Notes: generated by a model from the letters alone, not told the origin. A stretch of DNA of 64,000 bases from Actinomycetota bacterium (GCA_027314515.1 DAHVAR010000231.1:1-64000); one strand, 5' to 3'; counted from the stretch's first letter, positions 25,850 to 37,720 are shown. Program-made: numbers and translations.

Positions 25850-26065
25850 GTGGGCTTTATCAGGTCCCTTTTCGGGCCGGCCGGCCTCGGCATCGTCGTC
25901 TACATCCTGATCGGCATCTTCGTTAACACCGCGCCGCCCCATCTGCCGCACGCGATCGCCTCGCTGTCGGCGTTGCACAGCTGGGTGCAGTACCTGATCT
26001 CGGTGTTCTTCTGGCCGCTCAGCCTCTGGGGCCCCGCCTTCACGATAGGCAAGTGGTCGCCATGA
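25850..26065 (+). CDS. Small membrane protein, two transmembrane segments
   Basis: 71 residues from GTG 25850, which has AGGAGGTGA seven bases upstream. Hydrophobic segments at about residues 9-26 (GPAGLGIVVYILIGIFV) and 42-62 (HSWVQYLISVFFWPLSLWG). No recognised domain. Related short proteins with this PxHSWxQYxISVxFWPL pattern are common in actinomycetes. Stand-alone, with good translation signals. Confidence 0.7.
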   Translation: MGFIRSLFGPAGLGIVVYILIGIFVNTAPPHLPHAIASLSALHSWVQYLISVFFWPLSLWGPAFTIGKWSP

Positions 26066-26318
26066 CGGCCCCGGCTGCCCTCGCCTGCGGCAGATCTGAC
26101 CGCATGCACATAGGCCGCTACTAACGGTAACGGCAGCGGCTAAAGGCGCAATCCGTGGCGAATGCGGCGTGGTACCTTCGGTTAACGCCTTACGCTGGGC
26201 CGTGACTTCCACCAGGGTCGGCCAGACGTGACGAGGTCGGGTAGCGAGTAGCCTAAGACCGGACGGCGCGGCTCTACCTGCGACGGCACCTAGCAAGTGC
26301 AGGACCGCTCATGGAGGC

Positions 26319-27806
26319 ATGGCCGAGTTGACGCAGGCACCCACGCAGCCGCCGGGTCCGCCAGGACCTGCCAGTCCGGCTGGCCGCCCCGGAACTCGCG
26401 TCCCCGTCGCCAGCCCTGCGCCGACCGGCCCGATCGAGCGGCTGATGAGCACGGTCATCCGGAAGCTGGCCTGGAGCAAGCTCGCCCACCCCAAGGTAGC
26501 CGTTGCCGCATCCGGCCTCGGCCTGCTACTTGGGATGATGGTGGGCGCCACGGCGCCGAACACCGCGACCCTGCCGATCACCCGCGCGGGCCTGGCACTT
26601 CCGCTCTCGCACCTGCTCCCATCGCTGGTCAACGACAAAGTCCTGACGATGGTACTGGTCTACGCGGGCGACGTCTGCGCCTGCCTTGGGCTGGCCGGCA
26701 TGCTGTGGGCGCACAGCCAGGGATGGCGCCCGCAGCCGCGGCACCTGTTCGCAGTCAGTGCCGTGGTCGTCGCGACCATGGCCTGCCTGACTCCGGTCGG
26801 CTCCTCCGATACGGCAAGTTACGCGGCCTACGGCCGGATAGCGGCGCAAGGTGGCAATCCGTACCTGTCCAGCCCCGCTGCCTGGCTCCTCCATCATCCG
26901 GGCGACGCGCCGTACTACCGCCTGATCGGCACTGCCTGGAGGGGGCAGCCATCCGTCTACGGGCCGTTCGCCACCGCGATCCAGAGGTTCGCCGCGTCGA
27001 TCGGCGGAGCGGACGCCGCGACCACCGTCTGGATCTTGATGATCCTCAACGCGACGGCGTTCCTGGCCGTCGGCTGGCTGCTGCTGAAGACATCCGACGA
27101 TCCGATCCGGGCGACGCTGTTCTGGACGGCTAACCCGGTGCTCATCTACCAGCTGGTCAGCGGCGGCCAGCTGGACACCTTCGTGGCCGGGGCGGCGATC
27201 TGCGCGATCCAGCTTGCCCGTCGCGCCGCCAGCATCTGGGGCGATGTGCTGATCGGCGTGCTGATCGGGCTCGGCCTCGGGGTCAAGGCCACGGCGGGCC
27301 TGGTCGCGCTCGGGCTGGCCTGGCCGATGCTGCGACGGGGCGAGTGGCTGCGGGTCGCCCGCATCGCGCTGGTGTCACTGGTCGTGGTGGGGCTGCAGTA
27401 CAGCTCCTACGGCCTGACTGCGCTGAAACCGCTCTTCGAAGGCGCCAAGTGGGTCATACTCCCGTCGCCATGGCGATTCGTCCAGCTGCTCGGAGACGTG
27501 CTGCACATCAGTTCCGGCACGATCACCATTGTCATCGGCAGCCTGTGGCCGATCGCCATGCTCGTCGTGGCCTGGCTGATCTACCAGCGAATTTCTTCGG
27601 AGCAGCCGAGCGAAGTGGTGGCCCCGTTCGCACTGACATTCGCCTGGGTCCTGGTCTACCCGTGGGTCTTCCCGTGGTATACCGCGATCGCCTGGATCGC
27701 GCTCACTCAGGTTCCGCGCAACCGGATGACCAGGTGGCTGACGATCGTGACCGTCTTGCTGGCCATGTGGCATTCCGGCGGCGGGCAGGGAACGGGCCCG
27801 GTGTGA
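26319..27806 (+). CDS. Polyprenol-phosphomannose-dependent alpha-1,6-mannosyltransferase-like (MptA/B family)
   Basis: 495 residues; Pro-rich N-terminus then about 11-12 hydrophobic segments. SSDTASYAAYGRIAAQGGNPY is the extracytoplasmic loop-1 motif with the catalytic-type Asp; YGPFATAIQRF, QLVSGGQLD and the late YPWVFPWYTAIAW loop also match MptA/MptB mannosyltransferases. GGAGG is only one base before ATG 26319, so TTG 26328 is an alternative. It probably transfers mannose from polyprenyl phosphate to a lipoglycan or polysaccharide outside the membrane. First of three overlapping glycosyltransferase genes. Confidence 0.8.
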   Translation: MAELTQAPTQPPGPPGPASPAGRPGTRVPVASPAPTGPIERLMSTVIRKLAWSKLAHPKVAVAASGLGLLLGMMVGATAPNTATLPITRAGLALPLSHLLPSLVNDKVLTMVLVYAGDVCACLGLAGMLWAHSQGWRPQPRHLFAVSAVVVATMACLTPVGSSDTASYAAYGRIAAQGGNPYLSSPAAWLLHHPGDAPYYRLIGTAWRGQPSVYGPFATAIQRFAASIGGADAATTVWILMILNATAFLAVGWLLLKTSDDPIRATLFWTANPVLIYQLVSGGQLDTFVAGAAICAIQLARRAASIWGDVLIGVLIGLGLGVKATAGLVALGLAWPMLRRGEWLRVARIALVSLVVVGLQYSSYGLTALKPLFEGAKWVILPSPWRFVQLLGDVLHISSGTITIVIGSLWPIAMLVVAWLIYQRISSEQPSEVVAPFALTFAWVLVYPWVFPWYTAIAWIALTQVPRNRMTRWLTIVTVLLAMWHSGGGQGTGPV

Positions 27807-29395
27807 CGAACGGCCAGGCGCGCGGCGCGCGGCCAGGGGCCACGATGGCCGCGCACGCGCAGCCAGTCGCGGGCGCCCTGGCCAGCCAGCAGACTCGCGG
27901 CAGTCAGCACGTCCTGGGCGGCCGGGCCGGCCGCCGGTACGCGGCGCTGGCCGGCATCCTGCGCCGGCACTGGCTGGCCGCGGCGCTGCTGTCCGCGGGC
28001 CTGGTGCTGCGGGTACTGGCGCAGTTCACTTACCGGCCGGCGCTGTTCTACATCGACTCGGTCAAGTACCTGTATGACGCCGCCGGCAACGATCCCGAGG
28101 GCTATAAGGCGCCGCTGCGGGCCATCGCCGCGGTGTCAAACCTCGATGCGGTCGTCGCGGTCCAGCACCTGCTCGGTCTCGCGATGGCCGTGGTGATCTA
28201 CGCCCTGCTGCTGCGCCGGGGCGCCCCCCGCTGGCTGGCGGCCCTGGCGATCGCGCCGGTCTTGCTGGACGCCTACCAGATCCAGGACGAGCAAGCGATC
28301 ATGCCGGGCACCTGGTTCGAGGCCCTGATCGTCGCTGGCATCGCGATCCTGCTCTGGCAACCGCGCGTTACCTGGCCGCGGGTGCTGCTGGCTGGGCTGG
28401 TCCTCGGAACGTCGGCCACCGTCGCCCAGGTGGGCGAGGCCCTGATCCCGGCCGCGGCGGTCTTCGTGCTCGCGGCTGGCGGGGGCTGGCGGCAGGCCGC
28501 CGGCAAGGCGGCCGCGCTGTGCCTGGCCTGCGCCGTGCCGATCCTGGCCTACTGCACCGGTTCCTACCTGCTCACCGGCAACTTCTTCCTGTCCCACCAG
28601 GGCGTCACGTCGTTCTACGGCCGGACCGCAGCGGCCGTCGACTGCGCCACCATCAAGCTGCCGCCGGACGAGCGCGGCCTGTGTCCCGATGCAGCCCAGC
28701 AGGCCCACGGCAACAACTGGCTCGAGTACGCGACATTCTCCCCGGTGCAGCACTACTACCGGACGCTGCCGCGGGCCGAGGTGGACTCGCTGGTGACGAG
28801 TTTCAACGACAGCGTCGTCCGGCAGCAGCCGCTGCGGTTGCTCGGCGCTTACCTGCGAGACGTGGTGAAGGTCTACGCGGTGGATCGCGTTACGGCACCG
28901 GGTGATCCGCCCATCTCGCGCTGGCAGTTCCAGACGTCATTCCCGTACTTCTCCTCGCATGCCACGCCGGCCATCGTGGCGGCGGCCGTCGCCCGGTTCG
29001 GCGGCGGCCGGCCTGCCGTCTGGCGGCCGGTCGCGGCGTTCCTGCGGTCCTATCAGCTCGACGGCGGCTACACGCCAGGCCCGCTGCTGCTGCTGTGTAC
29101 CGTGACCGGCCTGATCGGCTCTGCCTTCGCGGCCCGCAGGCGGCCCGCGGCGCGCCGCGAGGCGGCGCTTGCCTGCCTGCTGTTCTTCGCCTCAGCCGTG
29201 TCGGTGACGCTGGTATCCGACCTGTTCGTGTACTCCTGGCGGTATCAGCTGCCGGCTCTGGTTACCCTGGTGCCGGCCGGCGCACTCGGGATCAGCGTGC
29301 TCATGAATTCGATCGGGACGAAGCGCGTGTCCCGCTCCGCCAGCGGCGGTGACAAGGAAAGGACGCGTCCGGATGACGGCGGGCAACCGGTTTAA
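27803..29395 (+). CDS. Integral membrane glycosyltransferase-like protein (GT-C fold)
   Basis: About 530 residues starting with GTG 27803 that overlaps the previous stop (GTGA); ATG 27845 is an alternative. A short basic N-terminus precedes roughly ten transmembrane segments. FYIDSVKYLYDAAG is the first large loop with an Asp at the place of the GT-C catalytic acid; a 150-residue extracytoplasmic loop contains GRTAAAVDCATIKLP and two Cys that may pair. It resembles the undecaprenyl- or decaprenyl-phosphate-sugar transferases next to MptA/B genes. Substrate unknown. Confidence 0.7.
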   Translation: MTNGQARGARPGATMAAHAQPVAGALASQQTRGSQHVLGGRAGRRYAALAGILRRHWLAAALLSAGLVLRVLAQFTYRPALFYIDSVKYLYDAAGNDPEGYKAPLRAIAAVSNLDAVVAVQHLLGLAMAVVIYALLLRRGAPRWLAALAIAPVLLDAYQIQDEQAIMPGTWFEALIVAGIAILLWQPRVTWPRVLLAGLVLGTSATVAQVGEALIPAAAVFVLAAGGGWRQAAGKAAALCLACAVPILAYCTGSYLLTGNFFLSHQGVTSFYGRTAAAVDCATIKLPPDERGLCPDAAQQAHGNNWLEYATFSPVQHYYRTLPRAEVDSLVTSFNDSVVRQQPLRLLGAYLRDVVKVYAVDRVTAPGDPPISRWQFQTSFPYFSSHATPAIVAAAVARFGGGRPAVWRPVAAFLRSYQLDGGYTPGPLLLLCTVTGLIGSAFAARRRPAARREAALACLLFFASAVSVTLVSDLFVYSWRYQLPALVTLVPAGALGISVLMNSIGTKRVSRSASGGDKERTRPDDGGQPV

Positions 29396-30755
29396 GGCGG
29401 CGCGACCTCCGCGGCGCAGCTGGATCCGGCCCACCCTGGCGCCGCGGCAGGCGCCGGTGACCGGCAGCGATCACCGGCCCGCGCTGGCCCTGTCGCGCCG
29501 CACCGCTGCCGCCGGCGTCTTGTTCGCTGCCTCGCTGGCGGTGTTCCTGGCCGTCTTCGGGGTCCTCCCCAAGCGCCCGTGGTCGATGCTTGACCTCCGG
29601 GTGTACCTGTGGGGCGGCCGGAACGTCCGGCTCGGGCATGACCCGTACCTGCACACGTTCCTGCCGCACAGCCTGCACTTCACCTACACCCCGATGGCCG
29701 CGGGCATCTTCGCGCTGCTGACGTTCCTGAGCGTGCCGGCGGTCAAGCTGCTCTCGGTGGCGGCTGGCATCGCATCGCTGGTGGTCACGCTCTGGCTGAC
29801 AACCGGCGCGCTCGGCCGGGAGCGCTCGGCTGCCCGCCTCGGGGCCGTCCTGGCGGCGGCCGCTGGGGCGCTCTGGCTCGAGCCGGTGCGGCTGACGCTG
29901 TCGCTCGGGCAGGTCAATCTGGTGCTGATGGTCATCGTCGTGGCCGACCTGTGCCTTCCCGATTCTCGCTGGTGGAAGGGCGCTGGCGTGGGCCTTGCGG
30001 CCGGCTTCAAGCTGACGCCGCTGATCTTCATCCCCTACCTGCTGCTCACCCGGCGGTTCCGGGCGGCCGCCGTCGCTTCGGGCACCTTCGCCGTGACGGT
30101 CCTGGTCCCGTTCGCGGCGATGCCCAGGGCAAGCCGGCTGTACTGGCTCGACGGTCTCTTCCTCAACCCGAAGCGCCTCGGAAACGTGCACTACGTCGGG
30201 AATCAGTCGCTGTACGGGGCGCTCCTGCGGCTGCTCGGCAGCGCTTCGGCGGCGCGGCCTTACCAGCTGGCCGCCGACGTGCTGATCGGCCTCGGCGGCC
30301 TGGCACTGGCGGCGTGGGCCTCCCGCCGCGGCCAGGAGATGGCCGGCGTGCTGGTCTGCGCGCTCACCGGCCTGCTGGTGTCGCCGGTCTCGTGGTCACA
30401 CCACTGGGTGTGGATCGCGCCGATGCTGGTCGCGCTGGCGGACTTCGCGGTGCGCCCGCCTTCGCTTGCCGCGGCGGTGCGCTGGCGGCGGCGGTGCTGG
30501 CTCTGCGCGGCGGCCGCGGCGGTCGTCTTCTCCGGCGTGATCTGGGCCGTGCCATCGCCTGCCGTGCAGGGATATGACATGACCGGGCCGCAGCAGCTGA
30601 TCGGGGACCTGTACGTGCTGGCCGGCCTGGCTGGCCTCGGCGTGATCGCCGCCCTGATGGTGGCTGCCCGGCGCAGGGACCAGCGGCTGGTAATGCCCGC
30701 GGTTGCCAGGGACGGCGGCGAGCCCTTCGAGCCCGGCCTGGCCGCCCGGCCCTGA
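29373..30755 (+). CDS. GT87 (DUF2029) alpha-mannosyltransferase-like membrane protein
   Basis: About 460 residues with ten or so helices. DLRVYLWGGRNVRLGHDPY is the GT87 loop with catalytic Asp; QVNLVLMVIVVADL, GFKLTPLIFIPYLL, YVGNQSLYGALLR and VSPVSWSHHWVW are conserved blocks of the alpha-1,2-mannosyltransferase (Rv2181-type) family. ATG 29373 has AAAGGA nine bases upstream and overlaps the preceding gene by 23 bases. It probably adds mannose branches to lipomannan-like or phosphatidylinositol mannoside glycans. Confidence 0.85.
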   Translation: MTAGNRFKAARPPRRSWIRPTLAPRQAPVTGSDHRPALALSRRTAAAGVLFAASLAVFLAVFGVLPKRPWSMLDLRVYLWGGRNVRLGHDPYLHTFLPHSLHFTYTPMAAGIFALLTFLSVPAVKLLSVAAGIASLVVTLWLTTGALGRERSAARLGAVLAAAAGALWLEPVRLTLSLGQVNLVLMVIVVADLCLPDSRWWKGAGVGLAAGFKLTPLIFIPYLLLTRRFRAAAVASGTFAVTVLVPFAAMPRASRLYWLDGLFLNPKRLGNVHYVGNQSLYGALLRLLGSASAARPYQLAADVLIGLGGLALAAWASRRGQEMAGVLVCALTGLLVSPVSWSHHWVWIAPMLVALADFAVRPPSLAAAVRWRRRCWLCAAAAAVVFSGVIWAVPSPAVQGYDMTGPQQLIGDLYVLAGLAGLGVIAALMVAARRRDQRLVMPAVARDGGEPFEPGLAARP

Positions 30756-30797
30756 GGCAGTCCAGCGACGTCAGACGCGGCGGCAGGGAGGAAGGGA

Positions 30798-31760
30798 ATG
30801 ACCGAGCCGGTGGCCGGCTGGCCTGCCGGATTCGTCCGCTCGTTGCGGGTCGAGCCGGGCACCAAGATCACCCTGCCGGATGACTTCGATCCCGGTCAGC
30901 GCTTCGGCGTCAGCAAGGGCGCCGACGCCGACCGCCTGCTGCGCCAGGGCGTCCAGCTGCTGGCGGAGTACCAGGAACGGCTGGCCGCGCAGCGGACCTA
31001 CGCCGTTCTCGTCGTTCTGCAGGGCATCGACGCGGCCGGCAAGGACAGCACCATCCGCCATGTGATGAGCGGCGTCAATCCGCAGGGCGTGCACGTGTCG
31101 AGCTTCAAGGCACCGTCGGCGGGCGAACTCGAGCATGACTACCTCTGGCGGCACGCCAGCCGGCTGCCCGCGCGGGGCGAGATAGCGATTTTCAACCGGT
31201 CGCATTACGAGGAGGTGCTCGTCGTCCGGGTGCACCCGGAGAACCTGGCTCGCGAGATGCTGCCGCCGGATGCCGTCGGCCGGGATCTGTGGCAGCGGCG
31301 CTACCGGGAGATCAACCACTTCGAGCACTACCTGGCCGATAACGGCATCCGGCTGGTCAAGCTCTTCCTGAACGTGTCGAAGGAGCGGCAGCGAACCCGC
31401 TTCCTGCGGCGGATCGACCAGCCGGATAAGAACTGGAAGTTCGCCGCCAGCGATGTGCGCGAGCGTCAGTACTGGGATGATTACCAGCGGGCGTACGCCG
31501 AGACGCTGTCCGCCACCAGCACTGAGTCGGCGCCGTGGTACGTGCTGCCTGCCGACCATAAGTGGTTCACCAGGATCTGCGCGGCCGCGGTGATCGCGCA
31601 GGCGCTGATCGAGATAGACCCGCAGTACCCGGTGCCGGATTCAGCGGAGCGGCGGGAACTGGCGCGCGCACGGGCAGAGCTCGAGGCAGAGGTTCCGGCT
31701 GGCCCGCGTGCGCGCAGCGGCGCGCCGAAGCCGGCCGCGATGAAGCCTCGCTCGGGCTGA
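30798..31760 (+). CDS. ppk2: Polyphosphate kinase 2 family protein
   Basis: 320 residues. Walker A GIDAAGKDSTIRHVMSG near residue 77, IFNRSHYEEVLVVRVHP (Walker B region) and VSKERQRTRFLRRIDQP (lid with Arg) are the PPK2 signatures; DLWQRRYREINHFEHYLADNG is the family linker. Single-domain type, so it uses polyphosphate to phosphorylate AMP, ADP or GDP; class cannot be set by eye. ATG 30798 has AGGGAGGAAGGGA directly upstream. Same strand as the transferase operon but 42 bases downstream. Confidence 0.92.
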   Translation: MTEPVAGWPAGFVRSLRVEPGTKITLPDDFDPGQRFGVSKGADADRLLRQGVQLLAEYQERLAAQRTYAVLVVLQGIDAAGKDSTIRHVMSGVNPQGVHVSSFKAPSAGELEHDYLWRHASRLPARGEIAIFNRSHYEEVLVVRVHPENLAREMLPPDAVGRDLWQRRYREINHFEHYLADNGIRLVKLFLNVSKERQRTRFLRRIDQPDKNWKFAASDVRERQYWDDYQRAYAETLSATSTESAPWYVLPADHKWFTRICAAAVIAQALIEIDPQYPVPDSAERRELARARAELEAEVPAGPRARSGAPKPAAMKPRSG

Positions 31761-31849
31761 CTGCTCCGGCGCGTGCGTCCCTGGCTTGCCGCCGGGCGCG
31801 TGCCTGGCGCCAGCGCCCGTCGGCTGTCGGGGCCGGGCGGCCGTCGGGG

Positions 31850-32782
31850 TCAGGCCGGAGGCTCGCGGAAGTAGTGGCCCTCGTCGAGGTCCTCGATGAG
31901 CCCAGGCTGCGCGGGCTGCCAGCCGAGCAGTTCGCGAGTCAGCGTGCTGGAGGCCGGGCTGTCGAGGCCGATGAAGCCGGCCAGCCAGCTGAAGTGCCCG
32001 GCCGCGGCCTGCGGCGCGACCGACGCCACCGGGAGATTCAGGTGACGGCCGATGACCTCGGCGATGTCGCGGATGGCCACGCCCTCGTCCGCGACCGCGT
32101 GCAGCGTCGATCCGGCGGGCGCGCTCTCGACCGCGAGGCAGAAGAGGTGCGCCGAGTCGAGCCGGTGCACGGCAGGCCACCGGTTAGCTCCGTCACCGAG
32201 ATAGCCGGAGACGCCTTTGCTGCGGGCGGTGGCGACAATGGCGGCCAGGAAGCCGTGGTCGCCGTCGCCGTGATTCGTCGGCGGAAGCCGCACGATCGAC
32301 GAGCGGACGCCGCGAGCCGCCAGCGAGAGCGTCAGCTCGCCAGTCTCCCACCGGGTTCGCGGGCCGCCGGCCAGGTGGGCGAACTCGCCCGGGGCGTGCC
32401 CGTCTTGCTCGGCAGCGACCCGCCCCGGCTTCAGTCCCAGCGTTCCTGAGGCAATGACCAGCGGCCGGCCTGAGCCCGCCAGCGCGTCGCCGAATGTCTC
32501 GACGGCGCGGCGGTCGGCGTCGGCTGCTGCCTCGAAGCCTCCCGAGAAGGCGATGTCGTGGTTGAACGCGAGGTGGATGACCCCCTCCGAGGCCGCGGCC
32601 GCCTGACGCAGAACCGCGAGGTCATCGAGAGTGCCACGATGCACCTGTGCGCCAGCCGCGGTGAGGGCGGCGGCAGCGGCGTCCGAGCGAGCCAGCCCGG
32701 CGACCTGATGGCCGGCGTCAAGGAGCTCGGCAACGACAGCGGACCCGATCCAGCCGGATGCGCCAGTGACGAAGTACCGCAT
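31850..32782 (-). CDS. NAD(P)-binding epimerase/reductase-like extended SDR
   Basis: 310 residues. TGASGWIGSAVVAELLDAGH is the N-terminal dinucleotide-binding motif; IHLAFNHD, IASGTLGLKPG and RSSIVRLPPTNHGDGDHGF are typical of atypical/extended SDRs, where YxxxK is not clear. ATG 32782 is chosen since GGAGG lies eight bases upstream. The gene is divergent from a TetR regulator with two operators between them, so it is the probable target of that regulator. Confidence 0.85.
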   Translation of the reverse strand: MRYFVTGASGWIGSAVVAELLDAGHQVAGLARSDAAAAALTAAGAQVHRGTLDDLAVLRQAAAASEGVIHLAFNHDIAFSGGFEAAADADRRAVETFGDALAGSGRPLVIASGTLGLKPGRVAAEQDGHAPGEFAHLAGGPRTRWETGELTLSLAARGVRSSIVRLPPTNHGDGDHGFLAAIVATARSKGVSGYLGDGANRWPAVHRLDSAHLFCLAVESAPAGSTLHAVADEGVAIRDIAEVIGRHLNLPVASVAPQAAAGHFSWLAGFIGLDSPASSTLTRELLGWQPAQPGLIEDLDEGHYFREPPA

Positions 32783-32829
32783 GAGAAGGACCTCCAACGG
32801 CTCGACGGTCCTCGGTGCCGAGGCCCGTA

Positions 32830-32846
32830 ATGTCAGTGACTGACAT
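32830..32846. promoter_or_regulatory. TetR operator candidate 1
   Basis: ATGTCAGTGACTGACAT, a palindrome perfect around its centre base. Shares the core GTCAGT-N-ACTGAC with operator 2; the centres (32838 and 32870) are 32 bp apart, about three helical turns. Confidence 0.75.
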
Positions 32847-32857
32847 CAGGGTAGCAC

Positions 32858-32882
32858 GCTGACGTCAGTCACTGACGTCAGC
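32858..32882. promoter_or_regulatory. TetR operator candidate 2
   Basis: A perfect 25-bp palindrome with centre at 32870: left half GCTGACGTCAGT, right half its complement ACTGACGTCAGC. It lies 29 bases before the ATG of the TetR gene, so autoregulation is likely. Confidence 0.8.
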
Positions 32883-32911
32883 GTTCGGTTGCGGGCTTGT
32901 ACCATCGGCCC

Positions 32912-33478
32912 ATGGGGCGTTGGCAGCCGGACAGCCAGGGCAGGCTCGAGCAGGCGGCGCTCGCGCTCTACTCCGAGCGCGGGTTCGAGAACACCACGGT
33001 CGCGGAGATCGCCGCGCGCGCGGGCCTGACCGAGCGGACCTTCTTCCGTCACTTCGCCGACAAGCGCGAGGTGCTGTTCTGGGGCGCCCCGATGCTGGAG
33101 GGGCTGATGGTGAGCGCGGTCGAGGCGGCACCGACGACCGCGGCGCCGATCGACGCCGTCGCCGCCGCGCTCGAGGCCACCGGGCCGCTGCTGGCGGAGC
33201 GCCGGGACAGCGCCCGGCAGCGCCAGCGGGTCATCGACGCGAATACTGACCTGCGCGAGCGCGAACTGATCAAGCTGGCGTCACTGGCCACTGCGCTGGC
33301 CGGCGCGCTGCGCCGGCGCGGCGTCGGCGAGCCGGCCGCAACGCTGACCGCCGAAGCCGGCATAGCGGTCTTCAGGGTCGCTTTCGCGCGCTGGGTCAGC
33401 GACCCGAAGTCCCGCGATTTGCCGCAGCTCATCCGGGATTCGCTCGGCGAATTGCAAGCCGTGACCGCCGGCCGCTGA
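32912..33478 (+). CDS. TetR/AcrR family transcriptional regulator
   Basis: 188 residues from ATG 32912. The helix-turn-helix is within residues 10-55 (ALALYSERGFENTTVAEIAARAGLTERTFFRHFADKRE), the canonical TetR_N pattern; the C-terminal ligand-binding domain is helical and similar to the group ending WVSDPKSRDLPQLIRDSLGEL. It probably represses the divergent SDR and itself through the two palindromes upstream. Ligand unknown. Confidence 0.92.
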   Translation: MGRWQPDSQGRLEQAALALYSERGFENTTVAEIAARAGLTERTFFRHFADKREVLFWGAPMLEGLMVSAVEAAPTTAAPIDAVAAALEATGPLLAERRDSARQRQRVIDANTDLRERELIKLASLATALAGALRRRGVGEPAATLTAEAGIAVFRVAFARWVSDPKSRDLPQLIRDSLGELQAVTAGR

Positions 33479-33511
33479 CTGCGAGCCGGCCGGTGATGAC
33501 ATGGGACCCGC

Positions 33512-33581
33512 ACTCCCTGTCGGTTTGCCGGGTTCGGGAGGGCGAATTGCGGCTTATGTGCCCGGCAAGCTGACAGGGAGT
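33512..33581. repeat. 70-bp palindromic repeat, copy 2
   Basis: Arms 33512-33532 (starting ACTCCCTG) and 33561-33581 pair at 19 of 21 positions, the other two being G-U in RNA. Same length and ends as copy 1 at 3724-3793. It lies 34 bases after the TetR stop and before furA. Confidence 0.75.
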
Positions 33582-33670
33582 GCTGTCGCGCACGGTTCAC
33601 CGCGGCCGGCGCCCGCAGGCCCGGCCCCTCAGACTTGATTGATTCTAGAAAATGGGCCAGACTTCAGGAC

Positions 33671-36363
<2,693 letters not shown>

Positions 36364-36371
36364 ATCCGGGT

Positions 36372-36408
36372 CAGTCCGGGCCGGCCGGCTGCGGGCCGGC
36401 CCGGGCTG
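36372..36408 (+). terminator. katG terminator hairpin
   Basis: 15-bp stem (36372-36386 with 36394-36408, one G-T pair) around a 7-base loop, 8 bases after the katG stop. Confidence 0.8.
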
Positions 36409-36503
36409 AAGGCCCGCAGGGCCAGGCATTATCCCTCACAGCAAGGAGCTTGTGACGAGGTTTGCTCCAATTCGATCTGCAAAGTTACAGTAATGCCCCG
36501 GTG

Positions 36504-36517
36504 CGTTACTAGTAACG
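36504..36517. promoter_or_regulatory. CGTTAC-TA-GTAACG palindrome upstream of GH76 gene
   Basis: Perfect 14-bp palindrome 22 bases before the TTG start; a similar GTTAC-A-GTAAT is at 36484-36494. The region is the most AT-rich part of the gap and is the likely promoter/operator. Confidence 0.45.
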
Positions 36518-36538
36518 AAGACGAGGAAGAGCAGGCTG

Positions 36539-37660
36539 TTGTCCACACTGCCACGATTGACGGCGGGCACAGGCTCGATCCCCCGGCCGCGGCCGGGCAT
36601 CCGGACCGCGGTGATCACGGCAGTCGCGCTCGCCGTCGCCACGACTGCACTCGCCGCCTTCACCGCATCGGGCGCCTCCGGCACGCGGAGCCTGCTGAAG
36701 GCAGCCATGGCCCAGCTATTCCGGTCGTACGAGGTAAACACGGGCCTCATCGGCGGGTCCTGGTGGCAAGCAGCGGTGGCGCTGTCAACCGTCGAGAGCT
36801 ATGCGGAGGCCACCGGCGACACCAGCTACGACGCCGCGATCACGGCAGCGTTCGCGGTCAACTCAGGCGGCAAATTCGAGAACGGTTCGAACGATGACAC
36901 GGCCTGGTGGGCACTGGCCTGGCTGCGGGCCTACCACCTCACCCATCGTTCCTCCTACCTGGCGCTGGCCGAGACCGAAGCCGACTACATCCACCAGGAC
37001 TGGGACAGCATCTGCGGCGGCGGAGTCTGGTGGCAGCGCGACCCGCAGTCGTACAAGAACGCCATCGCCAACGAGCTGTTCCTGGAACTGACCGCGTGGC
37101 TGCACAACAGCATCCCCGGCGACACCAAGTACCTGGCCTGGGCGAAGGCCGAGTGGTCCTGGTTCAGCCACAGCGGGGTGATCAACAAGAGCAACCTGGT
37201 CAACGACGGGCTCGGTAACGACTGCAGGAACAACCACCAGCCCACCTGGACCTACAACCAGGGCGTGGTACTGGCCGGGCTTGCCCAGCTCTACCGGGCC
37301 ACCGGGAACCGCGCGCTGCTGACCGAGGCCGAGCGCATAGCCACCGCGGCGATCAGCCATCTCGTTATCGGCGGCGTGCTGAGCGAGCCGTGCCAGACCG
37401 ATGTCTGCGCCGACCAGTTCGGCACGTCTGCCCAGTCGTTCAAGGGAATCTTCGTCCGCGACCTCAAGGTGCTGGCCGTGACGGCGAGGACGGCTCACTT
37501 CAACTCGTTCTTCAGGGCGCAGGCCAGGGAGATCCAGGAGCACGACACCAGCGCCGCGCACCAGTTCGGCGTTTACTGGTCAGGACCGATCGCCGGCGTC
37601 ACGCCAGCCAGCCAGGCCAGCGCGCTGGCCGCCCTGGTGGCGTCGGTCAGGCTCCCCTGA
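36539..37660 (+). CDS. Secreted glycoside hydrolase family 76 (alpha-1,6-mannanase-like)
   Basis: 373 residues from TTG 36539. Signal peptide RTAVITAVALAVATTALAAF. The (alpha/alpha)6 barrel carries the catalytic Asp pair in NDDTAWWALAWLRAY; WDSICGGGVWW, YKNAIANELF, YNQGVVLAGLAQLY and FKGIFVRDL are GH76 blocks. It should cleave alpha-1,6-mannosyl chains outside the cell, e.g. fungal mannan or the organism's own lipomannan, matching the mannosyltransferases at 26-31 kb. Four or more Cys suggest disulfides. No GGAGG directly before the start; start moderately sure. Confidence 0.88.
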   Translation: MSTLPRLTAGTGSIPRPRPGIRTAVITAVALAVATTALAAFTASGASGTRSLLKAAMAQLFRSYEVNTGLIGGSWWQAAVALSTVESYAEATGDTSYDAAITAAFAVNSGGKFENGSNDDTAWWALAWLRAYHLTHRSSYLALAETEADYIHQDWDSICGGGVWWQRDPQSYKNAIANELFLELTAWLHNSIPGDTKYLAWAKAEWSWFSHSGVINKSNLVNDGLGNDCRNNHQPTWTYNQGVVLAGLAQLYRATGNRALLTEAERIATAAISHLVIGGVLSEPCQTDVCADQFGTSAQSFKGIFVRDLKVLAVTARTAHFNSFFRAQAREIQEHDTSAAHQFGVYWSGPIAGVTPASQASALAALVASVRLP

Positions 37661-37720
37661 GCCGCGCGCGGTCCAGGCGACCTGCCGCGCGACGCGCGTT
37701 CCCGGCCGGATCGGTGCTGG

